Assembly (NCBI GenBank): GCA_009783635.1
Contig: WRDC01000017.1
Location: 1-17,025 of the forward strand
Reading direction: 5' to 3'
DNA: 17,025 bases
Origin: Methanimicrococcus sp.
GTDB taxonomy: Archaea; Halobacteriota; Methanosarcinia; Methanosarcinales; Methanosarcinaceae
Positions 5,949 to 13,784 of the stretch are shown piece by piece (the first letter of the stretch is position 1; each line of letters starts with the position of its first letter). Below the pieces are notes generated by a model. That model was not told the DNA's origin. It ran no database searches and worked only from the letters and a program-made list of their open reading frames with translations. A program made the position numbers and the translations under genes.

Positions 5949-6866
5949 TCAACGGAACAACATCAAAATTTCTTTCGCCAAATTCATCCGCTTTTCTTCA
6001 TCCGTCATCATCGTATCCAAAGCCACCGCTTTGATCCCCATTTTTTCGATCTCTTCCGGATTCAAAACACCGTCTCGGATATCATAAACAAAAATATCAA
6101 TAAAATCCTTATAAAGCTCCGCGACGCCTTTTGAAGAAACGTCCAAACCTTTGGCCGCCATTAGTTTTCCGGCCGGCCCGCTGACGGCCTCTTTTCCGAT
6201 GATCGGGCTGACGGCGATGACTTTTTTTGTTTTCAGAATCTCCTTGATTTCCGGAAGCGCAAGAATCGGGCCGATGCTGGTCATCGGGTTGCTCGGGCCG
6301 ATAATAACGCAATCGTCTTTTTCCAGAGCTTCCTTCGCCGCCGGAGATAACCGCGCTTCTCCGATTCCCCGGTATTCAAAAGAAAGAACATCCGGCATCC
6401 CTTTGTGGGTGACCCAAAATTCCTGAAAATGCATTTGACCGCCGGGCGTTTCAATCATACTTGTGACAACATCGTCCGACATCGGAATAATGCCGGCGCG
6501 AATCCCGAAGCTTTCGGAAATTTCAGCCGTTGCCTCCGTCAGCGTCAAACCTTTTTTCAGCATATCCGTTCGCACCAAATTGACTGCGCGGTCACGGTCG
6601 CCGAGCATAAGGATTTCAAAGCGGCCCAGCTCTTTCATCTGATTGTAAGTGTTGTAAGTGTCACCGGTGATGCTCCACCATTTGTTTTTATCCAAAATGC
6701 CCGCAAAAAGATAAAGAACGGTGTCAATGTCGGGAGAAATGAAAACCTCCGATGACCAAATATCTTCGCCGGTGTTGACAATAACCGTCATCTCCTCATC
6801 GGGAAGAAGTTGCCGGAGGCCGTCAATCAGTTTCGGGGTACCGGTTCCGCCGGATAAAATAATCAT
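5949..6866 (-). CDS. cofD: 2-phospho-L-lactate transferase CofD (coenzyme F420 biosynthesis)
   Basis: A 305-residue cytoplasmic enzyme of the CofD family. It transfers the phospholactyl (or related phosphoenolpyruvyl) group from the guanosine-diphosphate-activated donor to the deazaflavin FO, giving F420-0 or its dehydro form. Family motifs are present in order: the N-terminal nucleotide-binding GGTGTPKL (6-13), NTGED (31-35), SPDIDT (44-49), GDRD (89-92), PMSDD in the middle and IIGPSNP further on. Length matches the family (about 300). The start ATG at 6866 has a GAGAGG ribosome site 6 bases upstream. The gene is preceded on the same strand by an AEC transporter and, beyond that, by cofH, so three genes with a partial F420 theme run in one direction, although the gaps suggest separate promoters. 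Very confident. Confidence 0.97.
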   Translation of the reverse strand: MIILSGGTGTPKLIDGLRQLLPDEEMTVIVNTGEDIWSSEVFISPDIDTVLYLFAGILDKNKWWSITGDTYNTYNQMKELGRFEILMLGDRDRAVNLVRTDMLKKGLTLTEATAEISESFGIRAGIIPMSDDVVTSMIETPGGQMHFQEFWVTHKGMPDVLSFEYRGIGEARLSPAAKEALEKDDCVIIGPSNPMTSIGPILALPEIKEILKTKKVIAVSPIIGKEAVSGPAGKLMAAKGLDVSSKGVAELYKDFIDIFVYDIRDGVLNPEEIEKMGIKAVALDTMMTDEEKRMNLAKEILMLFR

Positions 6867-6873
6867 ATTAATC

Positions 6874-6959
6874 CTCTCAATCCATCTCTCTCAATCAGTA
6901 CTCTCAATCTCTCTTAATCATTACTTTCATCATTGTTTTCAATCATTACTCTCAAGAGA
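6874..6959. repeat. Degenerate tandem array in the cofD leader
   Basis: About seven irregular units (8-15 bases) around CTCTCAATCATTA on the plus strand, equivalent to TAATGATTGAGAG on the cofD strand. Every unit carries a GAGAG or GAAAG stretch like the cofD ribosome site. The array begins 8 bases upstream of the cofD start. A TATA-like GTTATATTTC (6966-6976, minus strand) lies just beyond it, so the leader of about 75-80 bases would consist mostly of these repeats. Confidence 0.6.
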
Positions 6960-7036
6960 CCGATATGAAATATAACTTTGCAAATAACTTTTAAAATTGT
7001 TGTTTTCGCTTCGCTTTGGCTGTTTTTTGCTGACTG

Positions 7037-7960
7037 TCAAATCAATCCGGCTTCTATGATTAAATGCAATGCGGGAATTGACGCCAAAGAGACGGTCGTT
7101 GATAAAAACGTGGCGGCGGAAATCAATTTTGTATCAAAGCCGTAAATTTCGGCATAGATAATGGGCGTCATTGCCGGCGGCATTCCGGATTCAATGACGG
7201 CGACTTTTTTGTCCAATTCCGCGAATTGAAAAAGCGGTAGGGCCAGGATGCCCGCAACCGGCATAACGAAAAGCTGAATCGCGGTCACGGCGACAGCCGG
7301 AATTAAAGCGAATTTTAAGTATTTGCCGGAAAGAGAAATGCCTAAAGACAGCATAATCAGCGGAACAACAATTCCGGAAAGGAGTTCCAAAACGGATGAG
7401 ATAAAGGACGGAACGACGCTCATGTCAAAGCCGAGCAGGATCAAAACAAGAGACAGTCCCCACGCAATTGCCGGCGGGAATTTCAAAATCTGTTTTAAGA
7501 CATTTACCTTTTGACCGCTGACTTTGGAACCGAGATAGGTGGCAAGCGCAATGACGAGAAACAGACTGGCGACATCGCAAAAAATCGCCCGCGTAAAACC
7601 TTCGGTTCCGTAAAATCCCGTAATAATCGGAAAACCCATAAAGGCCGTATTGCTGCACGTACAAATCAAAATAAAAGCGGCGAGTGATTTCGGCGGCAAT
7701 TTGAGAATTTTTTTGCCGACAATATAAGATACCAAAGCGCCGACAGCGGAAACGGCCAGAATAAAGACCGTCAGCTTAAAAAATGACAGCAGCTCATCCG
7801 CATGAACATTCCGAAGCATTGAATTAAAAACAAGAGCGGGCATTCCGACGTAAATGACGGCATTATTCAAAGCAACCTTGTCTTTTTCGGAAAGAATGCC
7901 GAGGCTTTTGAGAACCCAGCCCAAAAGAATTAAAACAATGATGACTAAAATGATATCCAT
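7037..7960 (-). CDS. AEC (auxin efflux carrier) family transporter
   Basis: A 307-residue, very hydrophobic membrane protein with about 8-10 predicted helices and the pattern of the AEC family: an N-terminal GWVLKSLGILSE with N-AVIYVGMPALVF in the first third, CSNTAFMGFPI near the middle (helix break with N and G residues), LSGIVVPLIMLSLGISLSG and a C-terminal ESGMPPAMTPIIYAEIYG. AEC members are secondary carriers that move small organic acids or other metabolites across the cytoplasmic membrane. The substrate is not predictable here. Start ATG at 7960 matches the family N-terminus but has no Shine-Dalgarno. A TATA box about 65-70 bases upstream suggests a leader of about 40 bases. It sits between cofH and cofD; a role linked to F420 is only a neighbourhood guess. 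Confidence 0.9.
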   Translation of the reverse strand: MDIILVIIVLILLGWVLKSLGILSEKDKVALNNAVIYVGMPALVFNSMLRNVHADELLSFFKLTVFILAVSAVGALVSYIVGKKILKLPPKSLAAFILICTCSNTAFMGFPIITGFYGTEGFTRAIFCDVASLFLVIALATYLGSKVSGQKVNVLKQILKFPPAIAWGLSLVLILLGFDMSVVPSFISSVLELLSGIVVPLIMLSLGISLSGKYLKFALIPAVAVTAIQLFVMPVAGILALPLFQFAELDKKVAVIESGMPPAMTPIIYAEIYGFDTKLISAATFLSTTVSLASIPALHLIIEAGLI

Positions 7961-8024
7961 GCGTTATCGCTTCGGCTCATATCTTTTTTAAGTAACGGAA
8001 TAATAAATCAGACTCTTCTTTAAG

Positions 8025-8033
8025 TTATATAAA
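8025..8033 (-). promoter_or_regulatory. TATA box for the AEC transporter gene
   Basis: TTTATATAA on the minus strand is the clearest archaeal TATA box in this spacer. Initiation is expected near 8003, leaving a leader of about 43 bases before the ATG at 7960. Confidence 0.5.
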
Positions 8034-8148
8034 TCTAAAGGTTTTGCCGTTTTTGCCGGTTTTTGCCGGAGGTGTGAAAAATTGCTGTAACTTAAACGCA
8101 ATCAGCCAATTAAAAAAGGGTCTTCCGCTTATAATTAATATTAAAAAA

Positions 8149-8220
8149 ACGAAGATTAAAACGAAGATTAAAACGAAGATTAAAACGAAGATTAAAAAAA
8201 TGAAGATTAAAAACGAAGAC
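8149..8220. repeat. Tandem array, 4 perfect 12-bp units plus degenerate copies
   Basis: ACGAAGATTAAA is repeated four times without a single change (8149-8196), followed by two imperfect copies (AAAATGAAGATTAA and AAACGAAGAC). Perfect identity suggests very recent expansion. It lies in the 355-base spacer between cofH and the AEC gene. The same spacer also holds three short TTTTTGCCGG-type units at about 8041-8070. Confidence 0.9.
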
Positions 8221-8302
8221 GGACGCTGCAGGCGCCCATAAAAACACTCGGTTTCCCCGCCCTGAATAATTATGACCGGAGCCGAAGGCGGAAGAGGTGA
8301 TT

Positions 8303-8309
8303 TTTTAAA
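8303..8309 (-). terminator. T-tract terminator of cofH
   Basis: Seven Ts on the minus strand about 7 bases after the cofH stop, followed by a GC-rich stretch. This fits T-tract-directed archaeal termination. Confidence 0.4.
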
Positions 8310-8315
8310 AAAAGA

Positions 8316-9425
8316 TTAAGCTTGAACAACCGATTTGTTCTGCGTTTCTTCAACGTGAGTATAAGTGGTTGTCCGAAGCTGCGGCGTCCGTCCGATTTGG
8401 CGGATGACGTCTTCAATTCTCTGCCGCGGCATGTTGGTGCCGTATTTGGCGCCGGCCGCTCTTGAAATCGTATCTTCCATCAGCGTTCCGCCGAAATCGT
8501 TGGCGCCGGCGCTGAGGCCGACTTGGCAGAATTTGGCGCCGAGCTTGACCCAAGACACTTGAATGTTGGGAAGCACATCTTTAAACAAAAGGCGCGGGAC
8601 GGCGTACATTCTCAAATCATCCAAACCCGAGGCGCCCGATTTGACAAGACCTTTCGCGTAAAGGGGCGTGTTTTCATGGAGATAAGTCAGCGGGATGAAT
8701 TCCGTAAAGCCGCCGGTCTTCTCTTGAATACGTTTGAGGCGAAGCAGGTGATCGACGCGGTCTTCATTATTTTCAATGTGGCCGAACATGATCGTGGATG
8801 TGGTTTTGATGCCGGCTTTATGAATGGTCGTAATGACCTTTTCCCATTCGTCCGCCTTTATTTTTCCGGGACAAAGCGTTTTTCGGACATCATCCACCAA
8901 TATTTCGGCGGCGGTTCCGGGGATGGTATTCAATCCGGCTTCTTTGAGCATGATGACGGCGGTTTTTAAGTCAAGCCCCGCGTTTTCGGCGGCGGCGTAA
9001 ATTTCCATTGGCGAAAAACCGTGAATTGAAATGCCGCCGTAAGGCGCTGTCGTTTCATGGATGTTTTTAATCATTTCAATCTGGAGATGCGTATCGACGT
9101 CTTTTTGGAGGCCGCCCTGAATACAGATTTCCAATGCGCCGGCTAATCGGGCTTTCAATGCTTTTTGACCGACTTCTTCGGGTGTCATAAAATAAGCGTC
9201 CGGACTTGTCGCGGATGTTCGAAAAGCGCAAAAGCCGCAATTTAAAGAACACACGTTCGTGAAATTGATATTGGCATTGATGATATAGGTGACAGTGTCG
9301 CCACTGATGTCCTTTCGGAGTTCATTGGCCGCTTTGAGCGTATCGAAGAACAAATCATCGTTTTCAAACAATTCAATGCAGTCTTGGCGGGACAAGTCTT
9401 TGTCTTTTAATTTTTGTATATCCAT
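8316..9425 (-). CDS. cofH: FO synthase subunit 2, CofH (radical SAM)
   Basis: A 369-residue radical SAM enzyme, 5-amino-6-(D-ribitylamino)uracil--L-tyrosine 4-hydroxyphenyl transferase. Together with CofG it builds FO, the deazaflavin core of F420, from tyrosine and the flavin precursor. The 4Fe-4S cluster motif CX3CX2C is C59, C63 and C66 (CSLNCGFC). Other family segments follow: GALEICIQGGLQ, GISIHGFSPMEI, GLNTIPGTAAEIL, TTSTIMFGHIE, FTEFIPLTYLHENTPL and QVSWVKLGAKF. IPGTAAEIL and EFIPLTYLHENTPL fit CofH rather than CofG or MqnC. Length is normal (about 360). Start ATG at 9425 has a weak GGTG six bases upstream and a TATA box about 37 bases upstream. CofG is not in the window. F420-dependent hydride transfer is central to hydrogenotrophic and methyl-oxidising methanogenesis. 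Confidence 0.96.
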   Translation of the reverse strand: MDIQKLKDKDLSRQDCIELFENDDLFFDTLKAANELRKDISGDTVTYIINANINFTNVCSLNCGFCAFRTSATSPDAYFMTPEEVGQKALKARLAGALEICIQGGLQKDVDTHLQIEMIKNIHETTAPYGGISIHGFSPMEIYAAAENAGLDLKTAVIMLKEAGLNTIPGTAAEILVDDVRKTLCPGKIKADEWEKVITTIHKAGIKTTSTIMFGHIENNEDRVDHLLRLKRIQEKTGGFTEFIPLTYLHENTPLYAKGLVKSGASGLDDLRMYAVPRLLFKDVLPNIQVSWVKLGAKFCQVGLSAGANDFGGTLMEDTISRAAGAKYGTNMPRQRIEDVIRQIGRTPQLRTTTYTHVEETQNKSVVQA

Positions 9426-9457
9426 AAAGACACCAATTCGCCTTTAAAAATCAAGAG

Positions 9458-9467
9458 TATTTATACC
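9458..9467 (-). promoter_or_regulatory. TATA box for cofH
   Basis: Minus-strand GGTATAAATAC, centred about 37 bases from the ATG. Initiation would fall near 9436, giving a leader of about 11 bases. Confidence 0.55.
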
Positions 9468-9589
9468 TAATCGCTTACAACAGACTTTTTATGAATTTTT
9501 TATGATGAATTGGGCGGAATCAAAAGAAAAAATGTAAAATTAAACGGAATTGTCAGAAAAAAAGGAAAAAAAAAGAAACGTTACGGAAG

Positions 9590-9598
9590 ATTTATAAG
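9590..9598 (+). promoter_or_regulatory. TATA box for the HD-domain gene
   Basis: TTTATAAG (9591-9598) preceded by purine-rich ACGGAAGA. Initiation is expected near 9620, downstream of the TTG at 9607. This argues that the coding sequence starts at ATG 9646 or 9658. Confidence 0.55.
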
Positions 9599-9645
9599 TA
9601 CGATTTTTGAACTTATTACATTTATTCTATTATATTAACAACAGA

Positions 9646-10893
9646 ATGGCCGATCCCATGGATAAAAGCGTTATTTTGGATCCGATTCACGGATATATTG
9701 AATTCGATAAAATGAAGCGGTCGCTTTTTGACACGCCGCAGATGCAGCGCCTTCGCCGCATCAAACAGCTCGGCTTTTCGAATTTAGTTTACCCCGGCGC
9801 CAATCACACACGTTTTGAACACAGTATGGGCGCAATGCATTTGGCCTCTCTGTTTTTAAAAATTCAAAAGGAAAACTCTCATTCCATCTCTTTCGTAACG
9901 GATTATGACGGTTTGGACGAAATTGTTGTTGCGGCGCTTCTTCATGACATCGGTCACGGTCCGTTTTCACATGCGACCGAAAAACTGATCGAACATTATA
10001 CTCGGAGAAGCCATGACAATGTCCGCCACATTTTATTTGAAACAGAAGTCGGCGATATTCTCCACGAATACGGCTTTTCGCCGTCAAGGATTGCAAGGCA
10101 CATCGCCGGAAAAACGCCCGTCAGTCAAATTCTCAGCAGTGAAATTGATATTGATAAGATGGATTATTTGGCGCGCGATATGCATTACACCGGCGTGACA
10201 TCCGGAAGCGTTGATTATATGCGTCTTTTGAACCATTTGGAATATTTTGAAAACAAACTCGTTTTGGACGCCGGCGCGATTCGCGCGGCAGAAGGTCTTT
10301 TGGTCTCCAGGACTTGGATGAACGTTTCCGTTTATTACCATCACGTTTCCCGAATTTCGGAATCTATGTGTTCCCGCGCCTGTGCCCGCCTTTTGGAAAA
10401 CAATATGATCCGTCCTCAAGAGTTCGCACAGATGGATGATATCGCCTTAATGTCCGCAATGCGCGAAGACGAAGGATTTGCCGGTGAAATTGCGAGGCGT
10501 TTGGATGAGCGGAATTTGTACAAGCGCGCCCTTTACGAAGGCTTAAGCGTTCTCGGAAGCAGTGTTTTTGAGTACCGTTCAAACATCGGCCGCCTTGAAA
10601 AAGAAATTGCGGAGGCCTCCCACGTTGACCCCGAATGCGTGATTATTGACATCCCGTCCAAGCCGGAAATGTCCGAAATGAAAGCGCTTATTATGGACGG
10701 CGGCATGAAAAAATTAACGGACGCGTCTCTTTTTGTCCGCGATTTGGAACATGTTCAAATCAGTAACTGGAAGATGGGCGTTTTTGCCCCCAAAGAACAT
10801 TTGGAAGCAGTTTCAAAAGCGGCGGCAGACTTTTTTGATATTGAAACAAAACCAAAAACAAAACAGTTTACGCTTTCGGATGTCTTTGAATAA
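9646..10893 (+). CDS. HD-domain phosphohydrolase (dNTPase/SAMHD1-like, COG1078 type)
   Basis: A 415-residue HD-superfamily metal-dependent hydrolase. It opens with DPIHGYIEF (12-20), then QMQRLRRIKQLG (32-43). Metal ligands fit the HD pattern: H59 in TRFEHSMG, H100-D101 in LLHDIGHGPFSH, and D168 in the EIDIDKMDYLARD stretch. This arrangement is that of dGTPase-like triphosphohydrolases and SAMHD1, which cleave dNTPs to deoxynucleosides and triphosphate, so a role in controlling dNTP pools is plausible. The exact substrate is unknown. ATG 9646 is chosen because the upstream in-frame TTG (9607) lies before the predicted transcription start and encodes a non-family extension; ATG 9658 is also possible. 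There is no Shine-Dalgarno and the leader is short. It is the only plus-strand protein gene between 3.4 and 15 kb. Confidence 0.88.
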   Translation: MADPMDKSVILDPIHGYIEFDKMKRSLFDTPQMQRLRRIKQLGFSNLVYPGANHTRFEHSMGAMHLASLFLKIQKENSHSISFVTDYDGLDEIVVAALLHDIGHGPFSHATEKLIEHYTRRSHDNVRHILFETEVGDILHEYGFSPSRIARHIAGKTPVSQILSSEIDIDKMDYLARDMHYTGVTSGSVDYMRLLNHLEYFENKLVLDAGAIRAAEGLLVSRTWMNVSVYYHHVSRISESMCSRACARLLENNMIRPQEFAQMDDIALMSAMREDEGFAGEIARRLDERNLYKRALYEGLSVLGSSVFEYRSNIGRLEKEIAEASHVDPECVIIDIPSKPEMSEMKALIMDGGMKKLTDASLFVRDLEHVQISNWKMGVFAPKEHLEAVSKAAADFFDIETKPKTKQFTLSDVFE

Positions 10894-10919
10894 TGCCCGT
10901 CTCATTGATTGAAGAAACG

Positions 10920-10936
10920 GGGTGCTGAAGGCACCC
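10920..10936 (+). terminator. Small hairpin after the HD-domain gene
   Basis: GGGTGC and GCACCC form a perfect 6-bp stem with loop TGAAG, 27 bases after the stop. There is no T-run directly after it, so its role as a terminator is uncertain. Confidence 0.3.
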
Positions 10937-10945
10937 TTAAGCGTT

Positions 10946-11048
10946 GTCTTTCAAGTATATGCGTTAAGCATATGTCTTTCAAGCGTATGCCTTTCAAGCG
11001 TATGTGTTTCAAGTGTATGCCTTTCAAACGGCACCCTTCAAACGCATA
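10946..11048. repeat. Tandem array, 7 units of 15 bp (one 13 bp)
   Basis: Units of GTCTTTCAAGCGTAT with changes; six of the seven keep a 15-base period and the second has 13. The array lies between the convergent HD-domain gene and lysA, ending 21 bases before the lysA stop codon. Because 15 is a multiple of three, one plus-strand frame reads as a five-residue repeat (FKRMP-like), but no gene is supported. Confidence 0.85.
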
Positions 11049-11069
11049 CGGCCCTGAATTTTATTTTCT

Positions 11070-12332
11070 TCACTTGAATGACTTTAATCCGTCTAAATCC
11101 AGCGTTGCGAAATAATCATCAACGGTTTCCGCCCGCCTGATTTTTAAAACGCTGCCGTTGTCTCTCAAAAGAAGTTCGGCGGAACGCAGTTTGCCGTTGT
11201 AGTTGAATCCCATCGCGTAGCCGTGGGCGCCGGTGTCGTGAATAACCAGCAAATCACCGCGTTCGATTTTCGGAAGTAACCGGTCGATGGCAAATTTGTC
11301 GTTGTTTTCACAAAGTGAGCCGGCCACATCGTATTTGTGATCAGAAGGCATCTTTTCTTTGCCGAGAACGGTGATATGGTGATAAGCGCCGTACATACCC
11401 GGGCGCATGAGGTTAGCCATGCAGGCGTCGGTGCCGGCATAATCTTTGTAAATGTGTTTCAAATGGCGGACTTTCGTCACAAGATAGCCGTAAGGGCCCG
11501 TGATGACGCGGCCGCATTCAAAATATACATTCGGTAGGTGTAAGCCCGCTTTGACAATCGTGTCTTCATATGCCTTTTTCACGCCGGCGGCCACGGCGTC
11601 AAAGGAAACGCGTTCCTGTTCCGGGCGGTAAGGAATGCCGATGCCGCCGCCGAGATTGATGAACTCGAAATCGATACCGACTTTTTGAGAAATTTCAACG
11701 GCCGCCTCAAAGAGAATCCGCGCGGTCTCAACGAAATAATCGACATTGAGCTCATTGGAAGCAACCATCGTATGAAGACCGAAACGCTTCACTCCTTTCT
11801 TCTTGAGAATTTCATAACCTTCAAAAAGCTGCTCACGCGTAAAACCGTATTTGGATTCCTCCGGTTTTCCGATGATTTCGTTGCCGCCTTTTAAAGGCCC
11901 GGGATTATAGCGGAAGCAAACAATATCGGGAAGGCCGGTCGCTTTTTCCAAAACGTCAATGTGAGAAATGTCATCCAAATTGATAATGGCGCCGAGTTCT
12001 CTGGCTTTGACGAATTCTTTTGCCGGCGTATCGTTGGAGCTGAACATGATATTTTCACCGGTGATGCCGGCTTTTTCGGCCAAAAGAAGCTCCGGAAGAG
12101 AACTGCAGTCGGCGCCGAATCCGTGTTCTTTTAAAATTTTTAAGATGTAGGGATTAGGCAGGGCCTTGACCGCGAAAAATTCTTTAAAACCGGTGACGAT
12201 CGAAAAAGCGCGCTTCATGTCTTCGGCATTGTCGCAGATGGCCTTTTCATCATAGATATGAAACGGCGTGGGATGTGTCTTGACAATCTCTTCAATTTGT
12301 GTTTTGGTAAAGGGAAGTTCTTTTGAAACCAT
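11070..12332 (-). CDS. lysA: Diaminopimelate decarboxylase (PLP fold type III)
   Basis: A 420-residue enzyme of the alanine-racemase-fold decarboxylases. It would make L-lysine from meso-diaminopimelate, the last step of lysine synthesis. K56 in FFAVKA is the PLP Schiff-base lysine. GLHTMVASN and INLGGGIGIPY lie in the middle of the barrel, followed by ECGR (phosphate and substrate contacts). CENND takes the place of the usual CES(S/G)D in the second active-site loop, and the C-terminal HGYAMGFNYNGKLRSAELL carries the conserved tyrosine and asparagine region. The variant CENND motif leaves open a related decarboxylase specificity, but length and order fit LysA. Start ATG at 12332 has AGAGGC 8 bases upstream. 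It is convergent with the HD-domain gene, and its upstream spacer contains another tandem array. Confidence 0.87.
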   Translation of the reverse strand: MVSKELPFTKTQIEEIVKTHPTPFHIYDEKAICDNAEDMKRAFSIVTGFKEFFAVKALPNPYILKILKEHGFGADCSSLPELLLAEKAGITGENIMFSSNDTPAKEFVKARELGAIINLDDISHIDVLEKATGLPDIVCFRYNPGPLKGGNEIIGKPEESKYGFTREQLFEGYEILKKKGVKRFGLHTMVASNELNVDYFVETARILFEAAVEISQKVGIDFEFINLGGGIGIPYRPEQERVSFDAVAAGVKKAYEDTIVKAGLHLPNVYFECGRVITGPYGYLVTKVRHLKHIYKDYAGTDACMANLMRPGMYGAYHHITVLGKEKMPSDHKYDVAGSLCENNDKFAIDRLLPKIERGDLLVIHDTGAHGYAMGFNYNGKLRSAELLLRDNGSVLKIRRAETVDDYFATLDLDGLKSFK

Positions 12333-12428
12333 AATTAAGCCTCTTTTACATCAGATGAATTCGGATATGTTTAATGTATCGCCCTCTTTTTGAATTTTAC
12401 CTCATGAGCAAGAATTGTTTTTTTCTCT

Positions 12429-12511
12429 AAACCAAGGAATAGCCAAAACCAAGGAATAGCCAAAACCAAGGAATAGCCAAGGAATAGCCAAGGAATAACC
12501 AAGGAATAGCG
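12429..12511. repeat. Nested tandem array of 17-bp and 11-bp units
   Basis: Three units of AAAACCAAGGAATAGCC (the first one base short; 12429-12478) are followed by three shorter units of AAGGAATAGCC (12479-12511, one or two changes). The 11-bp unit is the 17-bp unit without its first six bases. The array lies about 100 bases upstream of the lysA start. Confidence 0.88.
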
Positions 12512-12564
12512 CCTCAAGGAAGAACGTTTTGTCACCGCGGGCGGCGAATGCTTATCCCGTCCAA

Positions 12565-13050
12565 TCAGAGGACATTTTTTCCGTCCCTTGGCTTGAAAAC
12601 AGATAAAGCTATCATAACCGCCATAAGCGTTATTTGCAAAAATATAAAGAGAAGCACAAGCTGTCCGTCGGCAAACCCGCCTTCAAATCCTGCGGTTCCC
12701 ACTTTTTCTATGACGGCGTGTATTTGCCGGATACTGCCCAAACCTGTCAACAGAGCAATAAAAACCGTTAATATCCACTTGTATAATACCCATTTGTGCT
12801 TAACAAATCCCCAATTGGTAAAAAAACCGTAAATGAAACCTTGTATTATGGTTAAAAAAGCAAAAGGCATAATTTTTTGATACAAGGCCGGAACCAACGG
12901 AATAATCGTTAAAAATTCTTCTTCCGTCAGTTGAAAGAAACAAATATACGCTAAAATTCCTATGCAAACAACCCCGCCAAACCATATGCCGGCAGTTAAG
13001 ATATGGAAGAGACGCAACCATTTCATTCCCTTTTGTTTTAGCTTTGCCAT
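12565..13050 (-). CDS. Small membrane protein with four predicted helices, function unknown
   Basis: A 161-residue hydrophobic protein with four likely membrane segments, about residues 13-38, 58-80, 88-106 and 130-152. The N-terminus (MKWLRLFHILTAGIWFGG) has a histidine and GIWFGG in helix 1, and a KHKWVLYKWIL stretch leads into helix 3. This resembles DUF2269/CopD-like small integral membrane proteins, but I cannot name the family with confidence. ATG 13050 is chosen over the ATG or GTG codons 30 bases upstream because GAGGAGGG, the strongest ribosome site in this area, lies just before it with a 7-base gap. It is on the same strand as the GNAT gene upstream, but a hairpin in the 127-base gap suggests separate transcripts. 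Confidence 0.75.
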   Translation of the reverse strand: MAKLKQKGMKWLRLFHILTAGIWFGGVVCIGILAYICFFQLTEEEFLTIIPLVPALYQKIMPFAFLTIIQGFIYGFFTNWGFVKHKWVLYKWILTVFIALLTGLGSIRQIHAVIEKVGTAGFEGGFADGQLVLLFIFLQITLMAVMIALSVFKPRDGKNVL

Positions 13051-13138
13051 TATTTTTCCCTCCTCAACAGAAAACCGCACAGAGTCAGCTCTTTACATTT
13101 ATGTATCCTTTATTACATACCTTTTGATTAAATAAAGT

Positions 13139-13178
13139 AAAACGGCCGGCCGAATTAAAGAGGCGGAGCCGCCGTTTT
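13139..13178 (-). terminator. GC-rich hairpin terminator after the acetyltransferase gene
   Basis: On the minus strand, directly after the stop codon, AAAACGGC and GCCGTTTT (13171-13178 with 13139-13146) form outer arms around two smaller palindromes, GGCGG-AG-CCGCC (13162-13173) and CGGCCGGCCG (13143-13152). T-rich sequence follows (TTTTACTTTATTT). It contrasts sharply with the AT-rich surroundings. Confidence 0.5.
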
Positions 13179-13600
13179 CAGTCAATAAATCCTCTTTCCT
13201 TCGCCGATTCCCTATTAAAGAAGCGGCACATTCCTGTTTTGGATGGCAGGAAGCCGAATTTATTATAAAATTCTTCTTTTCCCGGCGTCGCGTACAAAAG
13301 AACATTTTTGTCTCCTTCGCCTTCGAGAAGGAGATTCATAATCATCTTGCCGATCCCTTTTCCTTGGGAGTGGGAATCCACCGCGACGTCATAAATGACG
13401 CTCTGATAAGCGAAATCGGACAGCAGCCTGCCGCAGCCGATGAGAATGTCGCCGTGGAATACAAAAACAACTTTCGAACTGTTTTCAAAAGCCTTCTGAT
13501 GCAGTTTTGCCGGATACGTTGCCATATCCGTCCGCTGAAGCAGACTTTTGACTTCCCTCCAGTCAATGCCGTCCGTATTTCTTTGTATTGTCAATTCCAT
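13178..13600 (-). CDS. GNAT family N-acetyltransferase
   Basis: A 140-residue single-domain GNAT protein. Motif A is present: VIYDVAVDSHSQGKGIG, with the acetyl-CoA pyrophosphate-binding Q-G-K-G-I-G at 79-84, preceded by the beta strand carrying IGCGRLLSD (54-62). Motif B is FYNKFGF (111-117). Members transfer an acetyl group from acetyl-CoA to an amine on small molecules or proteins. The acceptor here is unknown. ATG 13600 is preferred over ATG 13606 because the ribosome site GAGGT is 7 bases from the former and only 1-2 from the latter. It stands between the bacterioferritin and small membrane protein genes, each with its own apparent terminator. Confidence 0.88.
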   Translation of the reverse strand: MELTIQRNTDGIDWREVKSLLQRTDMATYPAKLHQKAFENSSKVVFVFHGDILIGCGRLLSDFAYQSVIYDVAVDSHSQGKGIGKMIMNLLLEGEGDKNVLLYATPGKEEFYNKFGFLPSKTGMCRFFNRESAKERGFID

Positions 13601-13673
13601 GAACATAACCTCTTAAACACATAAAAGTACTGATGGTTTATAAAATTTTTAATACGGCAAAAGACGATTTTTA

Positions 13674-13715
13674 AAAAATGAAAGGGATGGCGGGAATGAC
13701 CGGCAAAGCCCCGCC
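13674..13715 (-). terminator. Hairpin and T-tract terminator of bfr
   Basis: On the minus strand GGCGGG and CCCGCC (13715-13710 with 13694-13689) close a loop of about 15 bases and are followed after about 8 bases by CATTTTTTAAAAA. It lies about 70 bases past the bfr stop. Confidence 0.45.
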
Positions 13716-13784
13716 GCCTGTATTTAGTAACTTTTGTATTTCGTATATGGTGAATTCATTGATTTCTATGATATTCTCTGACAA

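Noticed and set aside
8044..8241. 65-codon plus-strand frame with KTKI repeats
   Set aside because: Product of the 12-bp array; no other coding evidence.
9607..9645. TTG start extending the HD-domain protein by 13 residues
   Set aside because: It lies upstream of the transcription start predicted from the TATA box at 9591-9598, and the added residues do not resemble the family.
10909..11115. 68-codon plus-strand frame with FKRMP repeats
   Set aside because: Product of the 15-bp array; it also runs into the lysA 3' end.
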